This document shows, in pieces, positions 13,801 to 24,517 of a stretch of 64,000 bases of DNA (position 1 is its first letter; each line of letters begins with the position of its first letter). The translations under genes and the position numbers were made by a program. Under the pieces are notes generated by a model. The model did not search any database, was not told where the DNA came from, and was given only the letters and a program-made list of their open reading frames with translations. Source of the stretch: Enchytraeus crypticus (lineage: Eukaryota > Annelida > Clitellata > Enchytraeida > Enchytraeidae); contig CAJHZI010000276.1 in NCBI GenBank assembly GCA_905160935.1, positions 430,001 to 494,000 of the forward strand, read 5' to 3'.

Positions 13801-16800
13801 CATTGATAATAATAGTTTTACATGGATTGATCATGTAGTATGTAGTTCTGCTCTTGATAATATAGTTGAATCTTGTGAAATTAAATATGAATATATTAGC
13901 TCAGACCATAAACCGTTGTTTGTAAGATTTATAGATTTGCTACCAGTTATTCCAACTGGTAGTCACTTTTCTTCATCTATTCCTACTACAGTTCCTAATT
14001 GGTCAGGTGCGGATGATGTATGTATTCGTAAATATCAATCTGTACTATGTGACGAGCTTAGCAAACTTTGTATTCCTAAGTGGTGTTTTGATAAAGGCCT
14101 ATTATCTGTCTCCCCACCTAGGGATGGTGCCAGAGAAGTCAATAGTGATAGAAGCAGTTGTATTGATGCTGTTGATGAGTACTATAAATCAGATATTTCT
14201 TGTATACAGTATGCATGTAACGCTTGTATCCCAATGAAAACTATTGCAAGTAAAGACTATGTTGTGCCAGGTTGGAATGATTATGTTAGAGAATCCCATG
14301 TTCATGCAAGAGCAACTTTCTTAGATTGGATAAATGCAGGAAGGCCTCGAAGTGGCGTATTATTTGAGTCCATGAAGAAATCTAGGGCTCAATTTAAGCT
14401 GGCATTGCGATATTGTAAGAAGCATGAGGCCACTCTGAGAGCAGATGCTCAGGCTAATTCTCTGTCTAAGAACGATTACAGTGGTTTTTGGAAGCAATTA
14501 TCCAAGGTCAGCAACAGTAATGTCAGTAAGCATACTAATGTAATTGACGGTTGTTTCGGTGATGACGCCATTGTGGAGCGTCGGCGTACTCATTTTGAGC
14601 ATCTTTATAATGATTGCGCCGTAGGAATCAATGAATATAATGCTGATAAAAATGCATTTTTGGATCGCCTTAACTCCTAAGAATGATTTTGTCATTTCTG
14701 TTAGTAACATTATAGATATGTGTAGATTGCAAAAGCATGGGAAATCTCCTGGACCAGATGGCATTTCCATGGAGGCCATTTCATTCGCGTGTCCTAGTCT
14801 CTACGTTCATTTAAACATGTTGTATAATTTGTTTCTACAACATAGTCATTTGCCTAATTCATTTATGCAATCTGTAATTATACCTCTAGTTAAGAATAAA
14901 TCTGGCGATTTATCTGACCTTAATAATTACAGAGCAATTGCAATTTCTAATGTATTATCTAAATTGTTTGAATCCCTCATTGCGCAATCTATACATAGCC
15001 TTTCTGATTATGATAATTTTCAGTTTGGGTTTAAGTCTGGCCATTCAACCGGATTATGTACTCATGTACTAAAGCAGACTATCGAGTATTATAGACATCA
15101 TGGAAGTCATGTTTTTACCTGTTTTGTTGATTTCAGTAAAGCTTTCGATAAAGTTAATTACTGGAAATTGTTTGGAAAATTACTAGACGATAACATTAAC
15201 ATCAGTATTATATTTATTCTTGCATTCTGGTATTCTAAACAGCAATGCTTTGTTCGATGGCGTAATTCTGTTTCTACTTGTTTTCACATTGGAAATGGTA
15301 CACGTCAGGGAAATGTACTTTCACCGTATTTTTTCTCTAGATATATACGCGATATGGTTAGAGCTGTAGTAGATACAGGGATTGGTTGTACAATTAATAA
15401 TAGATTAATTAACATTCTTGCATATGCTGATGATATCGTTCTTATTGCTCCTTCGTGGAGAGCTTTACAGTATTTAATTGATGTGCTTCAGTTTAACGCT
15501 AAAGTTATTAACATGTCTTTTAATATTAGTAAAACTGTCGCCATGATATTTGCTCCTACGGATCGAAATTGGAGTGTATTGGAGGAATTTCCAAGATTTA
15601 AGTTGGATAATTCTTTCATTAATTATGTAACGCAGTTTAAATATTTAGGTCATATTATAACCAATGATGGTCGTGATAATAACGATATACAGCGTGAAAT
15701 ACGTGGTATGTTTATGCGTACGAATATATTAAAGCGTAGATTTGCTTATTGCTCTCTTAATGTTAAGAAGGTCCTGTTCAAATCCTATTGTATGTGCTTC
15801 TATGATGTGGCACTATGGTCGTCGTTTACAATAGGTTCAATAGAGAAGTTTCGATCTTGCTATAATAAATGTATTAAAATATTTTTTGGATACAAACGTT
15901 ACAGCAGCCTAACCATCGCGCTGCTAGAAACTGGATTGCCTAGTTTTGATACTATCCTTTCAAATTACAGATTAAAGTTTAGAATGTGCTTGCTGGATAA
16001 TGCTAATATGCTAGTTAAGTGTTTTGACGTTCTGAGCCTATTATAGCCTTGTATGCCTAATTCTATAAGTAATTGTTTTAGGCCTATAGCGCAATTTATG
16101 AGGAGACTATTTGCTTTTCTGGTTTTTGTTGCATTGTTCTATGTGTAAGATTCATGTATGGGTTTTTACGCCTGAAATAAAGCAATAAATAAATAAATAA
16201 ATAAAAAGAAATAGGAAAACTTACCTTAAGAAATTCATCAGCAATTTTTTCAGTATCAGACTGAGAGTAATGTCTGCGCAGAAGAGCAACCAATCTCTGA
16301 CGCAGATGAGACTTGGAGTTGTTGGGCGGAGCAGATGTGTCGCTTGCTTGTGCTTCACTCGCTATCGTTTCTCTAAGAGACAGAATGACTTTACTTCCAT
16401 TCGTTAATCCGCATTGCTTCAGGGTCATATGATCTGCAAGGTTACACACAATACAGATAGACTTGTAAAACTAACAAAAAAAAGTTTAAAATGCCAATCG
16501 ATATCAAATCTGCAGAAGACATAAGTCAATTATATAATTATATCATGCATACTAAATAACCAACTTAATGATGTGGGCAGCACTAATTTTAGAGACCGGT
16601 TCAAATTGTGCTCATTATCACTTCACTTCAGCCAAACACTTAATGTATCTTATTAAAATGTTATACAGATATTTTCAGTTCGTATTGTGCATTGCAGAAG
16701 TTGATGAAGTTCAAATTTGAATTTATATAGAATATCATATACCTTTTTTGTAAATATTTTAGTTGATAAGTTTCAAAGATGGTATCTGCATGCATTTGCT

Positions 16801-19800
16801 AGGCTTTATAATTTCTAACTTTTCATTGTTAAATCCTTCCTTTTTCGGACATGTATTTGCCTTTAAAATACAAACAAGGAAACCAACTCAGCAGTATGAA
16901 TAATTCACCTGACAGAGATCATATAACATGTCCGCGGTGCTGGAACCATAAGCTGCAAGCTACCAGCTGTAAGCTGGAACCTAGGCTGACGAGGCTTTGA
17001 TTAGAAGTCTCTAAGACTCAAATAGAAATATGAATTCAAACCCAGGTTTCTTTACCTACTAACTACAAAGCCAAACGTTAGCTACACTGCAACCAAAGCC
17101 TGTCAATACGAACCTATAGCCATAACATAACAGATTATCTCGGCTCAAGAAACAATATGAGCTTACAGATATCATTACAAAATTTCTGAAGTTCAAGACA
17201 CATTTTCTAAATGAATTTCAGAGATAAACTTGCTATTTACCTTGCAATGGCTTTCCTTTAAACATTAGACGTTGTTTCTCTGTGGGAACGTTCATTTCCA
17301 CCATTATGTTAGACTTCAGTTCTGATACTTTAGTCTCCTCACTAACCTGTATTATAATAATACGCAGAAATTTAGATTTCAAAGAATCCAACAATAAACA
17401 TAGGGAATACCAAATTGGAGAATGTAAAAAAGAAAATAAATAAGAATCACAAGGTTCACAACAGTCTTTGAACAAACTAAGAAAGTAACTTTAATCATTA
17501 ATCATTATTTTATATATATTAAGATTTATTTAGCCAAATATCAATGCACATTCACTTTATATACTAGACTAAGCTTTACTATCAATCTAGCTGTATGCTG
17601 ATGAATCTAGCATTTGCCTATAGATTGAACAAAAGAATCAGCTCTGTCCAGTGATTATTTGCTTAAGCAAAAGTAAAAGAAAAAGTAAAATTAATATTGA
17701 TAAGCAAAAGTCTAAGTAAGTCAAAATAATTTTAGTAAGTAAAAGCATAAGTAAAAGTAAAACTATGTTGTTAAGTCAAATATTTTATTTAAGAAATATT
17801 GGTAACTTCAGCAACTTTGAAATTAATGGTAACACTGATGTTTAGAACAAGATCATTGTTTCAAATGAGGAGTAGGGAGTAAGAGTGTCATCATTGTCTT
17901 TCAGCACATAGTTTGTTAACGTTGAAGCATTGTGAACACAGATTTAAGTTCTATTCAATTTTAAAACCTTAGCATATAATATGGCGAGTATGGCAAAATC
18001 AGTAGCAGGAAGAAAGAGAGATAGCAGTGTTTGGGATTATTTTGAATTTATTTCTAGTGAAAATCATAGCCAATGTAAGGTAGTAAATGATAAAGGTGAA
18101 AATGCGGTCAGGAACTTGCAGGAAAGAAGACTAGTAATTTGAAAATGCACATAAAGTCTAAGCATTTAGAAATATGTAAACTAATTGAAGAAGCGGAGCA
18201 GGAAAGAGATTTGTAAAGAGAAAGATGGTGTACAGAGATAAATGAAGTCGTAGTTTAACGTCGATCTCTGCGGACGATGATGATGTCGCTGGGGTAACTA
18301 ACGGTAGATGTCTGGTACGGGTGATCTGCTTTCATTAAGCCAGATAGACCGCTGATAATGTGAGAGACGTGAAAGTAACACACTTGGCGCGAGAGAATGA
18401 CGCGAGAGAAAAGTTATTATTCCTTTGTTATTTTATTGTATTACTTCACCATTAATCTTAATAAGTTACATTACTATAAAGAAAATACGCGCTGATAGTT
18501 ACTTTCTGCCCTAAGCCCGAAGGCTACGCCTTCAAGCGGCCACAAACTACAACGAACTATTCCATCGCTTTAATAGTACAAGTGCGCTCAGAGTTAGTCT
18601 GCAATATGATTATATAGAAACTTTCTGCAACATCCGACATACAGCAACCAATAGCACTGCTGCAACATTACGATATAACTAATAATAGGAATCATTCGAA
18701 CAATTGTTCAAACATCACCTCATACAGTAGGCCTACACAACTACGCATTTTCCAGAAAGTATTCAGTGTTCTAAACAACTTGATAAACTTACAGCACTAC
18801 ATGCTAATCCAATATATTCCACATTCCTTACACTCCTACAGATTCCACGGATAGAAAGGGTCAGCAGCCAATACAATGGAAAAGAGTTCGTGATCAAGAT
18901 AATTGCGAAACAGGTGAGTGATTCTTTATATGTTCTCTTATCGTTTGAGAATTGTGTATGAGACTGAATGGCTGAGTTGAGTTTAAATTTTGAAGCCTAC
19001 AGGTTTTGTTGTGTATGTAAGATTTTTGTAATATTGTAGGCCTACTATTATACTTTTAAAAGTAAACTGTTAAGTGTTTCTACTGTTAAGATGCTATTTT
19101 TTGCTATTATAATTATAAATTATTTATTATTAAAAAATTATTAAGAAGACTGACTTTTGAATTTTGATGCATTGCGTGATGGTCTGAAACCATTAAACTT
19201 TAGCTTTCGAACAGGATTGATGAGCGTACTTAGTTGTGTGCTAATATTTTAATGGCACAGAGTTTATGTATAATTTTAATGAATATTTTAAGTTTTTGCC
19301 ATGTTGTTGTTTGAATAGAGTCGGGAGAAGCCAGTAAGAGAATTTGCACAGCAACACTTACACAGCAAGCTGATAGATCACAAAACCAAAGTTTGGCAGC
19401 TTGTCTGGAAGCTCGTTCTCACTATGCAAAAGGTTCAATTGAGTACAACAGAAGAATTGGTGCTTTGCAGAATATGTTAATCAGTACTGTAAGCACAGTT
19501 TCATTGATTAGCCATCCGGATTTTGTAGAAATGTGTCAAACTCTTGATCCAAAATTTAGACATCCAGGTATACTATATAATTTCCTATTACCTAGCTTTA
19601 ACATGGTTCAATGATATTTGTGTCATTTTATCATTCTGTATTTCCTCTTTCGCTGAAACTTTTAATGTTAATTAACATGCTCATGAAATTAGACTATTTT
19701 GTACAGTATTATAACTATTATTATGATTTGTAGAGAATGTAGGCCTATAATGAAAGGGTGAATCTGGTTGTACGAAAGTGGTTCTTCCTCCCATAAGAAA

Positions 19801-22800
19801 TGGAATGGTAAGTGGAACAATAAGTGACATTATAAAACTTAATAAAATTTAGAGTTATAGTTGTTTATAAAACTAATCAATTTTGGCATGTTAAAAGGGC
19901 TTGACCTCTTGAGATTAAAATAAATTCATATTTCAATAAATAGCGAAAAAATTATATTATACAGCTCCAGAAACAGTTAACAACATGTTGAAAGACAACT
20001 GGGAAAATGGCAAGAAAATTCTTAAAGAATTAGTAAAGACAGCTCGGAAAGTTGTAATCTGTTTAGATTCCTGGTCCAAAAAGAGCCTTTCCAGTTGCTT
20101 TTTAGGAATCTCAGCCTGCTTCAATGATCCTAATGCAGAAATTAGTCGTCATGTCACCCTTGATTTGAAACAGCTGCAACACCCTCACACCGGGCAAAAT
20201 ATAGCTGATGCGTTGACTGCAACTCTGATAGACTGGGATATACCAGTTGAAAAAATTGCATTGCTTATCACAGATAATGGAGCGAATATGGTGAAGGCTA
20301 TAAGATTACTTGGGGAGCCATCTCAACTCCTGGAAGATAAGGCAGAAAGCGATGCAGAATCAGAAGATGAAGAGGAGGGAGAGTCAGATACAGATATTGA
20401 TTTACCAACAGAAGTTCCATATAGACGTATGCAGTGCTTGGCCCATACACTGCAACTGATGGTTAAAAAGCCTACTCACATTATCAATCAGTTACTTTGA
20501 AAGCCAAAGCCATAGTGTCAAGAATTAGAAAGTCTTCTATTGCAGTGCAAATGCTTATTGATAAAGCTGGGAAGTCGCTCATCACAGATAATTCTACTCG
20601 GTGGAACAGCACGTTTTATATGGTGAAGCGATTGATTGAGATCAAACCCGCGGTCAATGAAGTTCTCGACGTTATTAAAGTGGATACGTTGATGGTCAGT
20701 GAATGGGGTCAACTAGAGATTCTGATGAACCTGCCAGAACCATTTGCACAGCAAACTAATATCCTACAAAGTGACACTATGTCCATGTCAGCAGTTATAC
20801 CCTTTCTGTTAGACTTGCAGTGTCATCTACAGCAGTTTTCTTATGCAAAAACATTGGCCACTGCAATGCTTACAGATATGCATAGAAGATTTGAAGATGT
20901 TTTGAATCCATCGTTTCCACGATTCAATCCAATACCTGCTGCAGTTTGCTTAGTGGATCCTAATCTTGCGCCAATTCTTTTTACACCTGATGCAAGACAA
21001 CTAGTTGAACCAGGAAGGACATATCTCTTGCGAGAGGTAAGCTTAAGTTTATTAGATACTACTTCTGGACTGCTTTCGTAGCATTAACATAAAATATTTG
21101 TAACCACAGCCTCTTTATGTTTTTTGTTCTTTTTGTATTTCTTGTTGCATATTTTATGTTGGGATATGGCAACATAGAGCTACTGATCCTTTAATATTTG
21201 TGTTTTATTCCTGCAGATGAGCAACAGTTGTTCTAAAGGCAGGCACGACTCTGCTAGTAACGAAACACCTGCAGTCGTCATTAACCTTCCTCCATCACTG
21301 CAGCGCTTCAAATTTATTGCTAGCAGAATTACCTGTCCTAGCTCAACATTTCCTGCAGAGTACATCGAAGTTAGTCGTCAAATTGACGACCACATAAAGA
21401 CTATTGAGAGCGTTTCAACCGGTAATGGGGTTAGCAGATCAGGTCTGGACTTCTGGAGGGAACGAGTTCCAGTGTATGATAAACTGGCACCTATTGCTAT
21501 AGACCTTCTGGCAGCTCCAGCTTCCCAGGCGTATGTTGAAAGAATATTTTCAGTATGCGGCATTCTCACATCTGGGAGAAGAAATCGCATGAACTCATCT
21601 CTTGCAATGAGAGCCAGTCTGAAACTGAATCATAATGTGTTAGAGTCACTTAGAAATTGACTGGTCTGTAAAGTTATAAATATAATTGTAATTACAGTTA
21701 CATTATACAACTATTTAGTCGTATCAATGTATTAAGATATATGTGTATTGTACTAATTATTACGCTTGCTCATGACATTGACAGACAGGATAGAGTGATT
21801 AATGGCTTAGGCCTAAACTTGTATAATTGTACTATTGGTTACACATGTATGTATCAAGCTATTGATTCGTAAGTAAAAGTCTAAGTAAGTCAAATTATTA
21901 TTTTTTAAGTAAAAGTCTAAGTAAAAGTAAAATTATCTTCAAAAGCATAAGTAAAAGTAAGTCAAAATATTTGTTGGTGAGTAAAAGTAAAAGTTAAAAT
22001 ATTTCTTTAAGTCAAATAGGACAGAGCCTCTGTCCTAGACATTAGCAATATCGATGCGGTGAGTTCAGTACCATCTTTTAAAATCATACACTGCATACTT
22101 TATTTCCATTGCATTGCCACATAACAGGTTCAACATAACTAACAACAGTGTATTGCCTTAATCGCTTCAAGACCTTTTGTATAATTAAGCTCAAATTCAG
22201 AAACAGTTGAACTCTGTAATTCCAGAGTGACAGGAAAAACAGATCTGTAATTGGAGTTGGATAGAACTGGAAAATAGACCTGGAGATTGCGTGGGATAGA
22301 ACTGGCATGTAGACTGGTAGATCAAGTTTGATAGAACTAGAATGTTGACCTAATGGTCAAGAGTTTGACAGAAATGGATTATAGATGAGATGGGCATAAT
22401 TGCAATAGAGCACATGAATAAGGGACCCAAAATTCACTAGCCTAGTAAAGTTGAGTTTAATACCTGATTCGTTACTACAAGGGTACTTGTTAGACGCGGT
22501 CCAGCTGTGATGCAAACTAGTTGCCTACTAAATTGATCAGACTAGTGTGTTTCTAACTTTGTCGTCCATCCAGTAACAATTGTAGAAAATATATTTTAAA
22601 TGGCAAGGAATAGAATGTCCCTTAGACAAAAAACAAAATGTCAATACAAATATGGATAAGTTGGTAGCACATAAGTATGGCGCGGAGTACAGGATTAAAA
22701 TCCAGAGCTCGTCCCATAACTGATATGCTTTCCTGACAGGAAACTGACGTTAAACTAGGCTGTAATAGGTAATGGTTTCCTTTCTTCTGGCTATGCTTGT

Positions 22801-23368
22801 AAGCAGTCGTACCTTGATCATCTGTGATCCTTAAACCATTACATCCAAATAAAAGATTACAAAACTATTAAGTCTACCACAGAAGGCACACAGGTATCTA
22901 TCCCACAAACACAGCACTAGGCAAATATACAATAGGATTAATAGTAGAAGTTACAACAACTGGTCATTAAATGATAATTACACATGTAACAAAAAGAGTT
23001 TATATGTGACACATTAAAAAATCTAGCTATTTCCACGTTATACAGAAATGAAATATTGACTGATTTAATATTTCAAGCTTTACATAGTGCAGAAGCATAA
23101 ATTATCATTGATTGCCTGGATGCATGTTTAGGTAATTTGATATAGACATTTATCAATATTACTTGACATGCATCCATTCCAATATAATAGAGATATTCAT
23201 AACCTAATTTACTGCTTAACAGTTTGTTGCTAATAAGTTATGAGTAAACCATTATTATTTGCATAAGCACTTTGGTAGCTTTGAAATTACACAGGGATCC
23301 ATTTAAAGCAAAGAACATACCACTGGAGAGCATTCACCTCCATTCAGTATCTTCACATTAATTTTCAT
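4276..23368 (-). CDS. UBL4A: Ubiquitin-like protein 4A (UBL4A/Get5 orthologue), four coding exons
   Basis: UBL4A is a subunit of the cytosolic BAG6-UBL4A-GET4 complex, which hands tail-anchored proteins to GET3/TRC40 for ER insertion. Minus-strand exons: 23368-23321 (MKINVKILNGGECSPV, matching the family's N-terminus), 17346-17241, 16433-16225 and 4350-4276. Phases join cleanly (48, 106, 209, 75 nt) to give 145 aa; the human protein is 157. Residues 1-75 form the ubiquitin-like fold, with EKQRLMFKGKPLQ (about 38-50) typical of UBL cores. The C-terminal TUGS/Get5-C helices include LRQRLVALLRRHYS and end in SRLSLDDIERIARANLQK, the BAG6-binding segment. All junctions have GT donors and AG acceptors. 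Introns 1 and 3 (6.0 and 11.9 kb) are swollen by a hAT, a LINE and a MULE in the opposite orientation. Orthology is strongly supported by both ends and the middle. Confidence 0.93.
4351..5127. other. UBL4A intron 3, distal part; no feature seen
   Basis: AT-rich sequence with no recognisable coding segment. A pair of short similar stretches near 4435-4500 (around TAGAATATAGTATCTAT) suggests a small local duplication. Confidence 0.4.
5128..5320 (+). repeat. Dispersed repeat with (GAT)n tail, partial copy
   Basis: Matches 10340-10590 and 50095-50375 through shared blocks such as CCAACGTCAGAAAGGGCATT and GAAATTGCTACA, ending in GATGATGATGATGA. A trinucleotide tail of this sort is usual for RTE-class LINE 3' ends and SINEs that use them. 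The spurious 76-codon ORF 5172-5402 lies in it. Family assignment is inference. Confidence 0.6.
5821..10261 (+). CDS. C2H2 zinc-finger MULE transposase with SWIM domain, four exons, one frame break
   Basis: Mutator-like cut-and-paste transposase. Predicted exons: 5821-5869 (start MEVNSDDLADFV), 6321-6440, 7126-7218 and 7765-10261, all in phase and with GT-AG borders. Exons 2-4 carry C2H2 fingers: CDSCEQEF...H, CPSCSASYS...H, then CDTCNKKYA...H and a further C/H pair. The catalytic core has the first Asp in CADSTHGTNGYGF (about nt 8776-8814), the second in FMSDMAPQFF with downstream CSWHV (about 8959-9044), and a Glu candidate in SLERMHGRLKYD (about 9310-9345). A SWIM motif, CTC...CKH, follows at about 9661-9702. 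The frame breaks once, in an A7 run at 9357-9363: translation must move -1 to continue (stop at 9386, next frame to 10261). Otherwise it is intact over about 919 aa, suggesting a young element or recent domestication. No terminal repeats were found. Confidence 0.82.
7498..7562. repeat. (ATT)n microsatellite, imperfect
   Basis: Runs of TTATTATTA with interruptions, inside the last intron of the MULE gene. Confidence 0.8.
10340..10590 (+). repeat. Dispersed repeat (GAT-tail family), near-complete copy lacking tail
   Basis: Shares long blocks with 50095-50375: GAATTGACCAACC, GCATGTGTCATAGAAGG, AAGCACTAAGATCCATACCA and CTCAAATAGGGGATTGGCT. It lies about 80 bp after the MULE stop codon. A second copy (5128-5320) in the same orientation lies before that gene, so the MULE gene is bracketed by direct copies. 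Confidence 0.7.
10817..10869. repeat. (AT)n microsatellite
   Basis: About 26 uninterrupted AT dinucleotides in UBL4A intron 3. Confidence 0.95.
11017..11272 (-). repeat. 5S rRNA-derived SINE (SINE3-type), copy 1
   Basis: Read on the minus strand it begins with a 5S-like head containing ATCGAAGTTAAGC, a GGTTAGT block and GGTGACCACC (here slightly diverged), as in the 3' half of 5S rRNA with its internal promoter. It continues into a shared body (AATCCCAG, GGAAGGTTATTCTTAA) and ends with CCAGTGTGCCGTTATG. Copies 2 and 3 are at 24518-24786 and 28010-28135. Confidence 0.8.
11442..11556 (-). repeat. tRNA-derived SINE, family A
   Basis: On the minus strand it reads as a tRNA-like head with a B-box GGTTCAAATCC-type motif (here GGGGTTCAAATCCTAA), preceded by GATATC...AAGATATCAGAC, and followed by a tail including GTCACTG and GAAACTGACG. 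The same arrangement recurs at 26893, 28142, 39781 and 43157. Confidence 0.7.
12047..13245 (+). pseudogene. LINE ORF1: Cys-rich (PHD-like) N-terminus, coiled coil, C-terminal domain
   Basis: ORF1 proteins of this group bind RNA and chaperone nucleic acids. The N-terminus has a zinc-ligand-like Cys set (CQGRPDGPCP...CPDC, residues about 5-40) and more paired Cys (CCDC). Residues about 180-210 form a heptad-rich coiled coil (LKELQYLRAEVREMQ...). The reading frame shifts between about 12760 and 12880. The second part (frame of 12751-13245) is basic and Ser/Thr-rich, and ends in a conserved block (KAIELFMSKDPWPQGVFVKR) found at the C-terminus of PHD-type LINE ORF1s. The stop at 13243-13245 overlaps the ORF2 start by 17 nt. 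Confidence 0.7.
13229..16046 (+). pseudogene. LINE ORF2: APE endonuclease and reverse transcriptase, one frameshift
   Basis: The protein nicks target DNA and copies LINE RNA by target-primed reverse transcription. I take the ATG at 13229 (MENPSKNITLCTFNCRS) because the endonuclease starts right there. The APE endonuclease shows TFNCRS, LQEHW, AGDFNCQYG and SSDHKPLF. The reverse transcriptase shows KSPGPDGIS, NNYRAIAISN, FGFKSGHST, VDFSKAFDKV, GTRQGNVLSP and the catalytic AYADDIVL (about nt 15418-15441). A single frameshift near 14680 separates the endonuclease and linker (to 14680) from the RT (14631-16046). All catalytic residues checked are present. CR1/Jockey-group placement is from the APE plus RT motif style; the exact clade is not resolved. 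Confidence 0.9.
16434..17240. other. UBL4A intron 2; no feature seen
   Basis: No recognisable coding segment or repeat. The borders match the GT-AG rule on the minus strand. Confidence 0.5.
17660..17785 (+). repeat. Subterminal AAGTAAAAG motif array, left end of the hAT
   Basis: Irregular tandem copies of AAGTAAAAG, AAGTCTAAGTAAGTCAAA and related words. The same words recur at 21868-22015 near the other end. Subterminal repeats of this sort are usual transposase-binding regions in hAT elements. Confidence 0.7.
17981..21660 (+). pseudogene. hAT transposase (BED finger, RNase H-like core, hAT-C dimerisation), multi-exon, decayed
   Basis: Likely exons: 17981-about 18217 (BED finger), about 18846-18913, 19318-19568, 19965-21036 and 21217-21660. 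The BED finger, with TSNLKMHIKSKH at about 18135-18170, is split by a frameshift near 18100. Exon 4 has the first catalytic Asp region (ICLDSWSKKSL), LITDNGANMVKA (second Asp) and MQCLAHTLQL, then a frameshift near 20500 before DNSTRWNSTFYMVKRL. The last exon carries the hAT-C block: PASQAYVERIFSVCG and RRNRMNSSLAMRASLKLNHN. Two frameshifts make it a pseudogene, although each fragment is well kept. It lies in UBL4A intron 1, opposite in sense to that gene. Confidence 0.85.
21868..22015 (+). repeat. Subterminal AAGTAAAAG motif array, right end of the hAT
   Basis: Counterpart of the left array (17660-17785), in direct rather than inverted orientation. Confidence 0.7.
22033..23320. other. UBL4A intron 1, proximal part
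   Basis: Contains a degenerate tandem of about 38 bp units with GATAGAACT words (about 22255-22390) and an eroded family A tRNA-SINE (about 22650-22780, tail word GGAAACTGACGTTAAAC). Nothing else is recognisable. Confidence 0.45.
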
Positions 23369-24517
23369 TCTGGAACACAAATAGTCAGCTACGGGTGTTT
23401 ACACAACAGGAGACAGCTACTACACTGCAACTACAGTATACAACATAATGGTGTTATCAGTACTTAGGCAAAGATTTAATTTTAGTAGTGGTAGTGCTAG
23501 TAACAATAGTGCTATTAGCAGTTAGGCAAATACTTACTTTTAGCATTAGCCTAAATGTAAAACATTTAGCATTTTTTAAGAAATAAATATGATTAGACAG
23601 AGCCAAATTTGTTTATTTGTCAAAAACATAAATAATACAGACACGTAATTAGTTTCGAAACAAAACTGGTAAAGTATACTTTTAATTTTTTCCTATCACA
23701 ATATTTCAACATTAAATTTTTTTTGGTCTCCAAAGATCCAACAGTTTATTATAGCTATATAGTATAGATATATATGAATTAATTCTTTATAAATTCTTAA
23801 TGTTTATTGTGCTTTCTCACCGAGCCTATAAGTCACCACTTATAGTCATCACTTTTATCTAACTGATTAGCGGTCTCAAAGACCGGACCCCAGCCATGAC
23901 ACAGCTATAGAAATTGTTGGAGGTTATTATTATTATTATTACAGCCTATATTTTCTCCTTAATTATTCATTTCCTTTGTGCCTACTTTACTACACAGGAA
24001 ACAATATATTCCTTGCTCTTGCAGAAATTCTGCATTGCACACAAGTTACAAAACTGTAATACAACATTGTAATCTATATGTATGTTTTGAAAAAGACTTT
24101 CTAGTAAATATTTTAAACTTAACAATGATTTAAATTTATCACAATTCATCAATATTATAAAAAATGTGCATAGCCATTATTAATAGTATGGCTGAATGGC
24201 TGGCATAAATTTCTAGTTCTTCTTGGGGTTACTCAAGAGAAACTTAAAAAAGGGTAAAATGTTGAAATTGTCTAGAGTCTAGACCAGTGCTGGATGCCTG
24301 TGTGGTGCTCTTCTGCAAATTATGCATCAAATTGTGGATGGAAGAGTGCCCTATGTCACAGCTCGCTGGTGATTTGGCTCATCACTGTTGATGAAGTCGC
24401 TAAACAATGGTTGAATGAGTGTGTCCTATACTAAGAAGAAGAAGACTAGAGCCTATACTCAATTTCAATTACAATATTAAACGAATGCAAATATTAATAT
24501 CTTTGTAGACAACAAGC
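23369..24517. other. Intergenic, upstream of UBL4A
   Basis: Should hold the UBL4A promoter and 5' UTR (minus strand). I see no TATA box or other element I would defend. AT-rich, with a short (ATT)n run near 23927-23942. Confidence 0.35.

Larger units (their letters stand above)
11775..16205 (+). mobile_element. Near-complete CR1/Jockey-group non-LTR retrotransposon (LINE)
   Basis: Two overlapping ORFs (ORF1 12047-13245, ORF2 13229-16046) are preceded by a presumed 5' UTR and followed by a short 3' UTR that ends in an (AATA)n tail at about 16180-16205. It sits in the sense opposite to UBL4A. Each ORF has one frame break, so the copy is young but inactive. The 5' boundary is a guess based on sequence preceding ORF1; I could not define a target-site duplication. 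Confidence 0.85.
17639..22032 (+). mobile_element. hAT-superfamily DNA transposon with BED-hAT transposase
   Basis: Ends are defined by imperfect inverted termini: CAGCTCTGTCC at 17639-17649 and, on the minus strand from 22032, CAGAGGCTCTGTCC. CAG-starting ends are usual for hAT. Inside both ends lie arrays of a short AAGTAAAAG-type motif in the same orientation (17660-17785 and 21868-22015). I could not find an 8 bp target duplication, so the exact ends are uncertain. Confidence 0.75.

Noticed and set aside
17639-22032. 8 bp hAT target duplication
   Set aside because: The flanks AAAAGAAT and TCCTAGAC do not match; shifting the ends by a few bases did not give a convincing pair.
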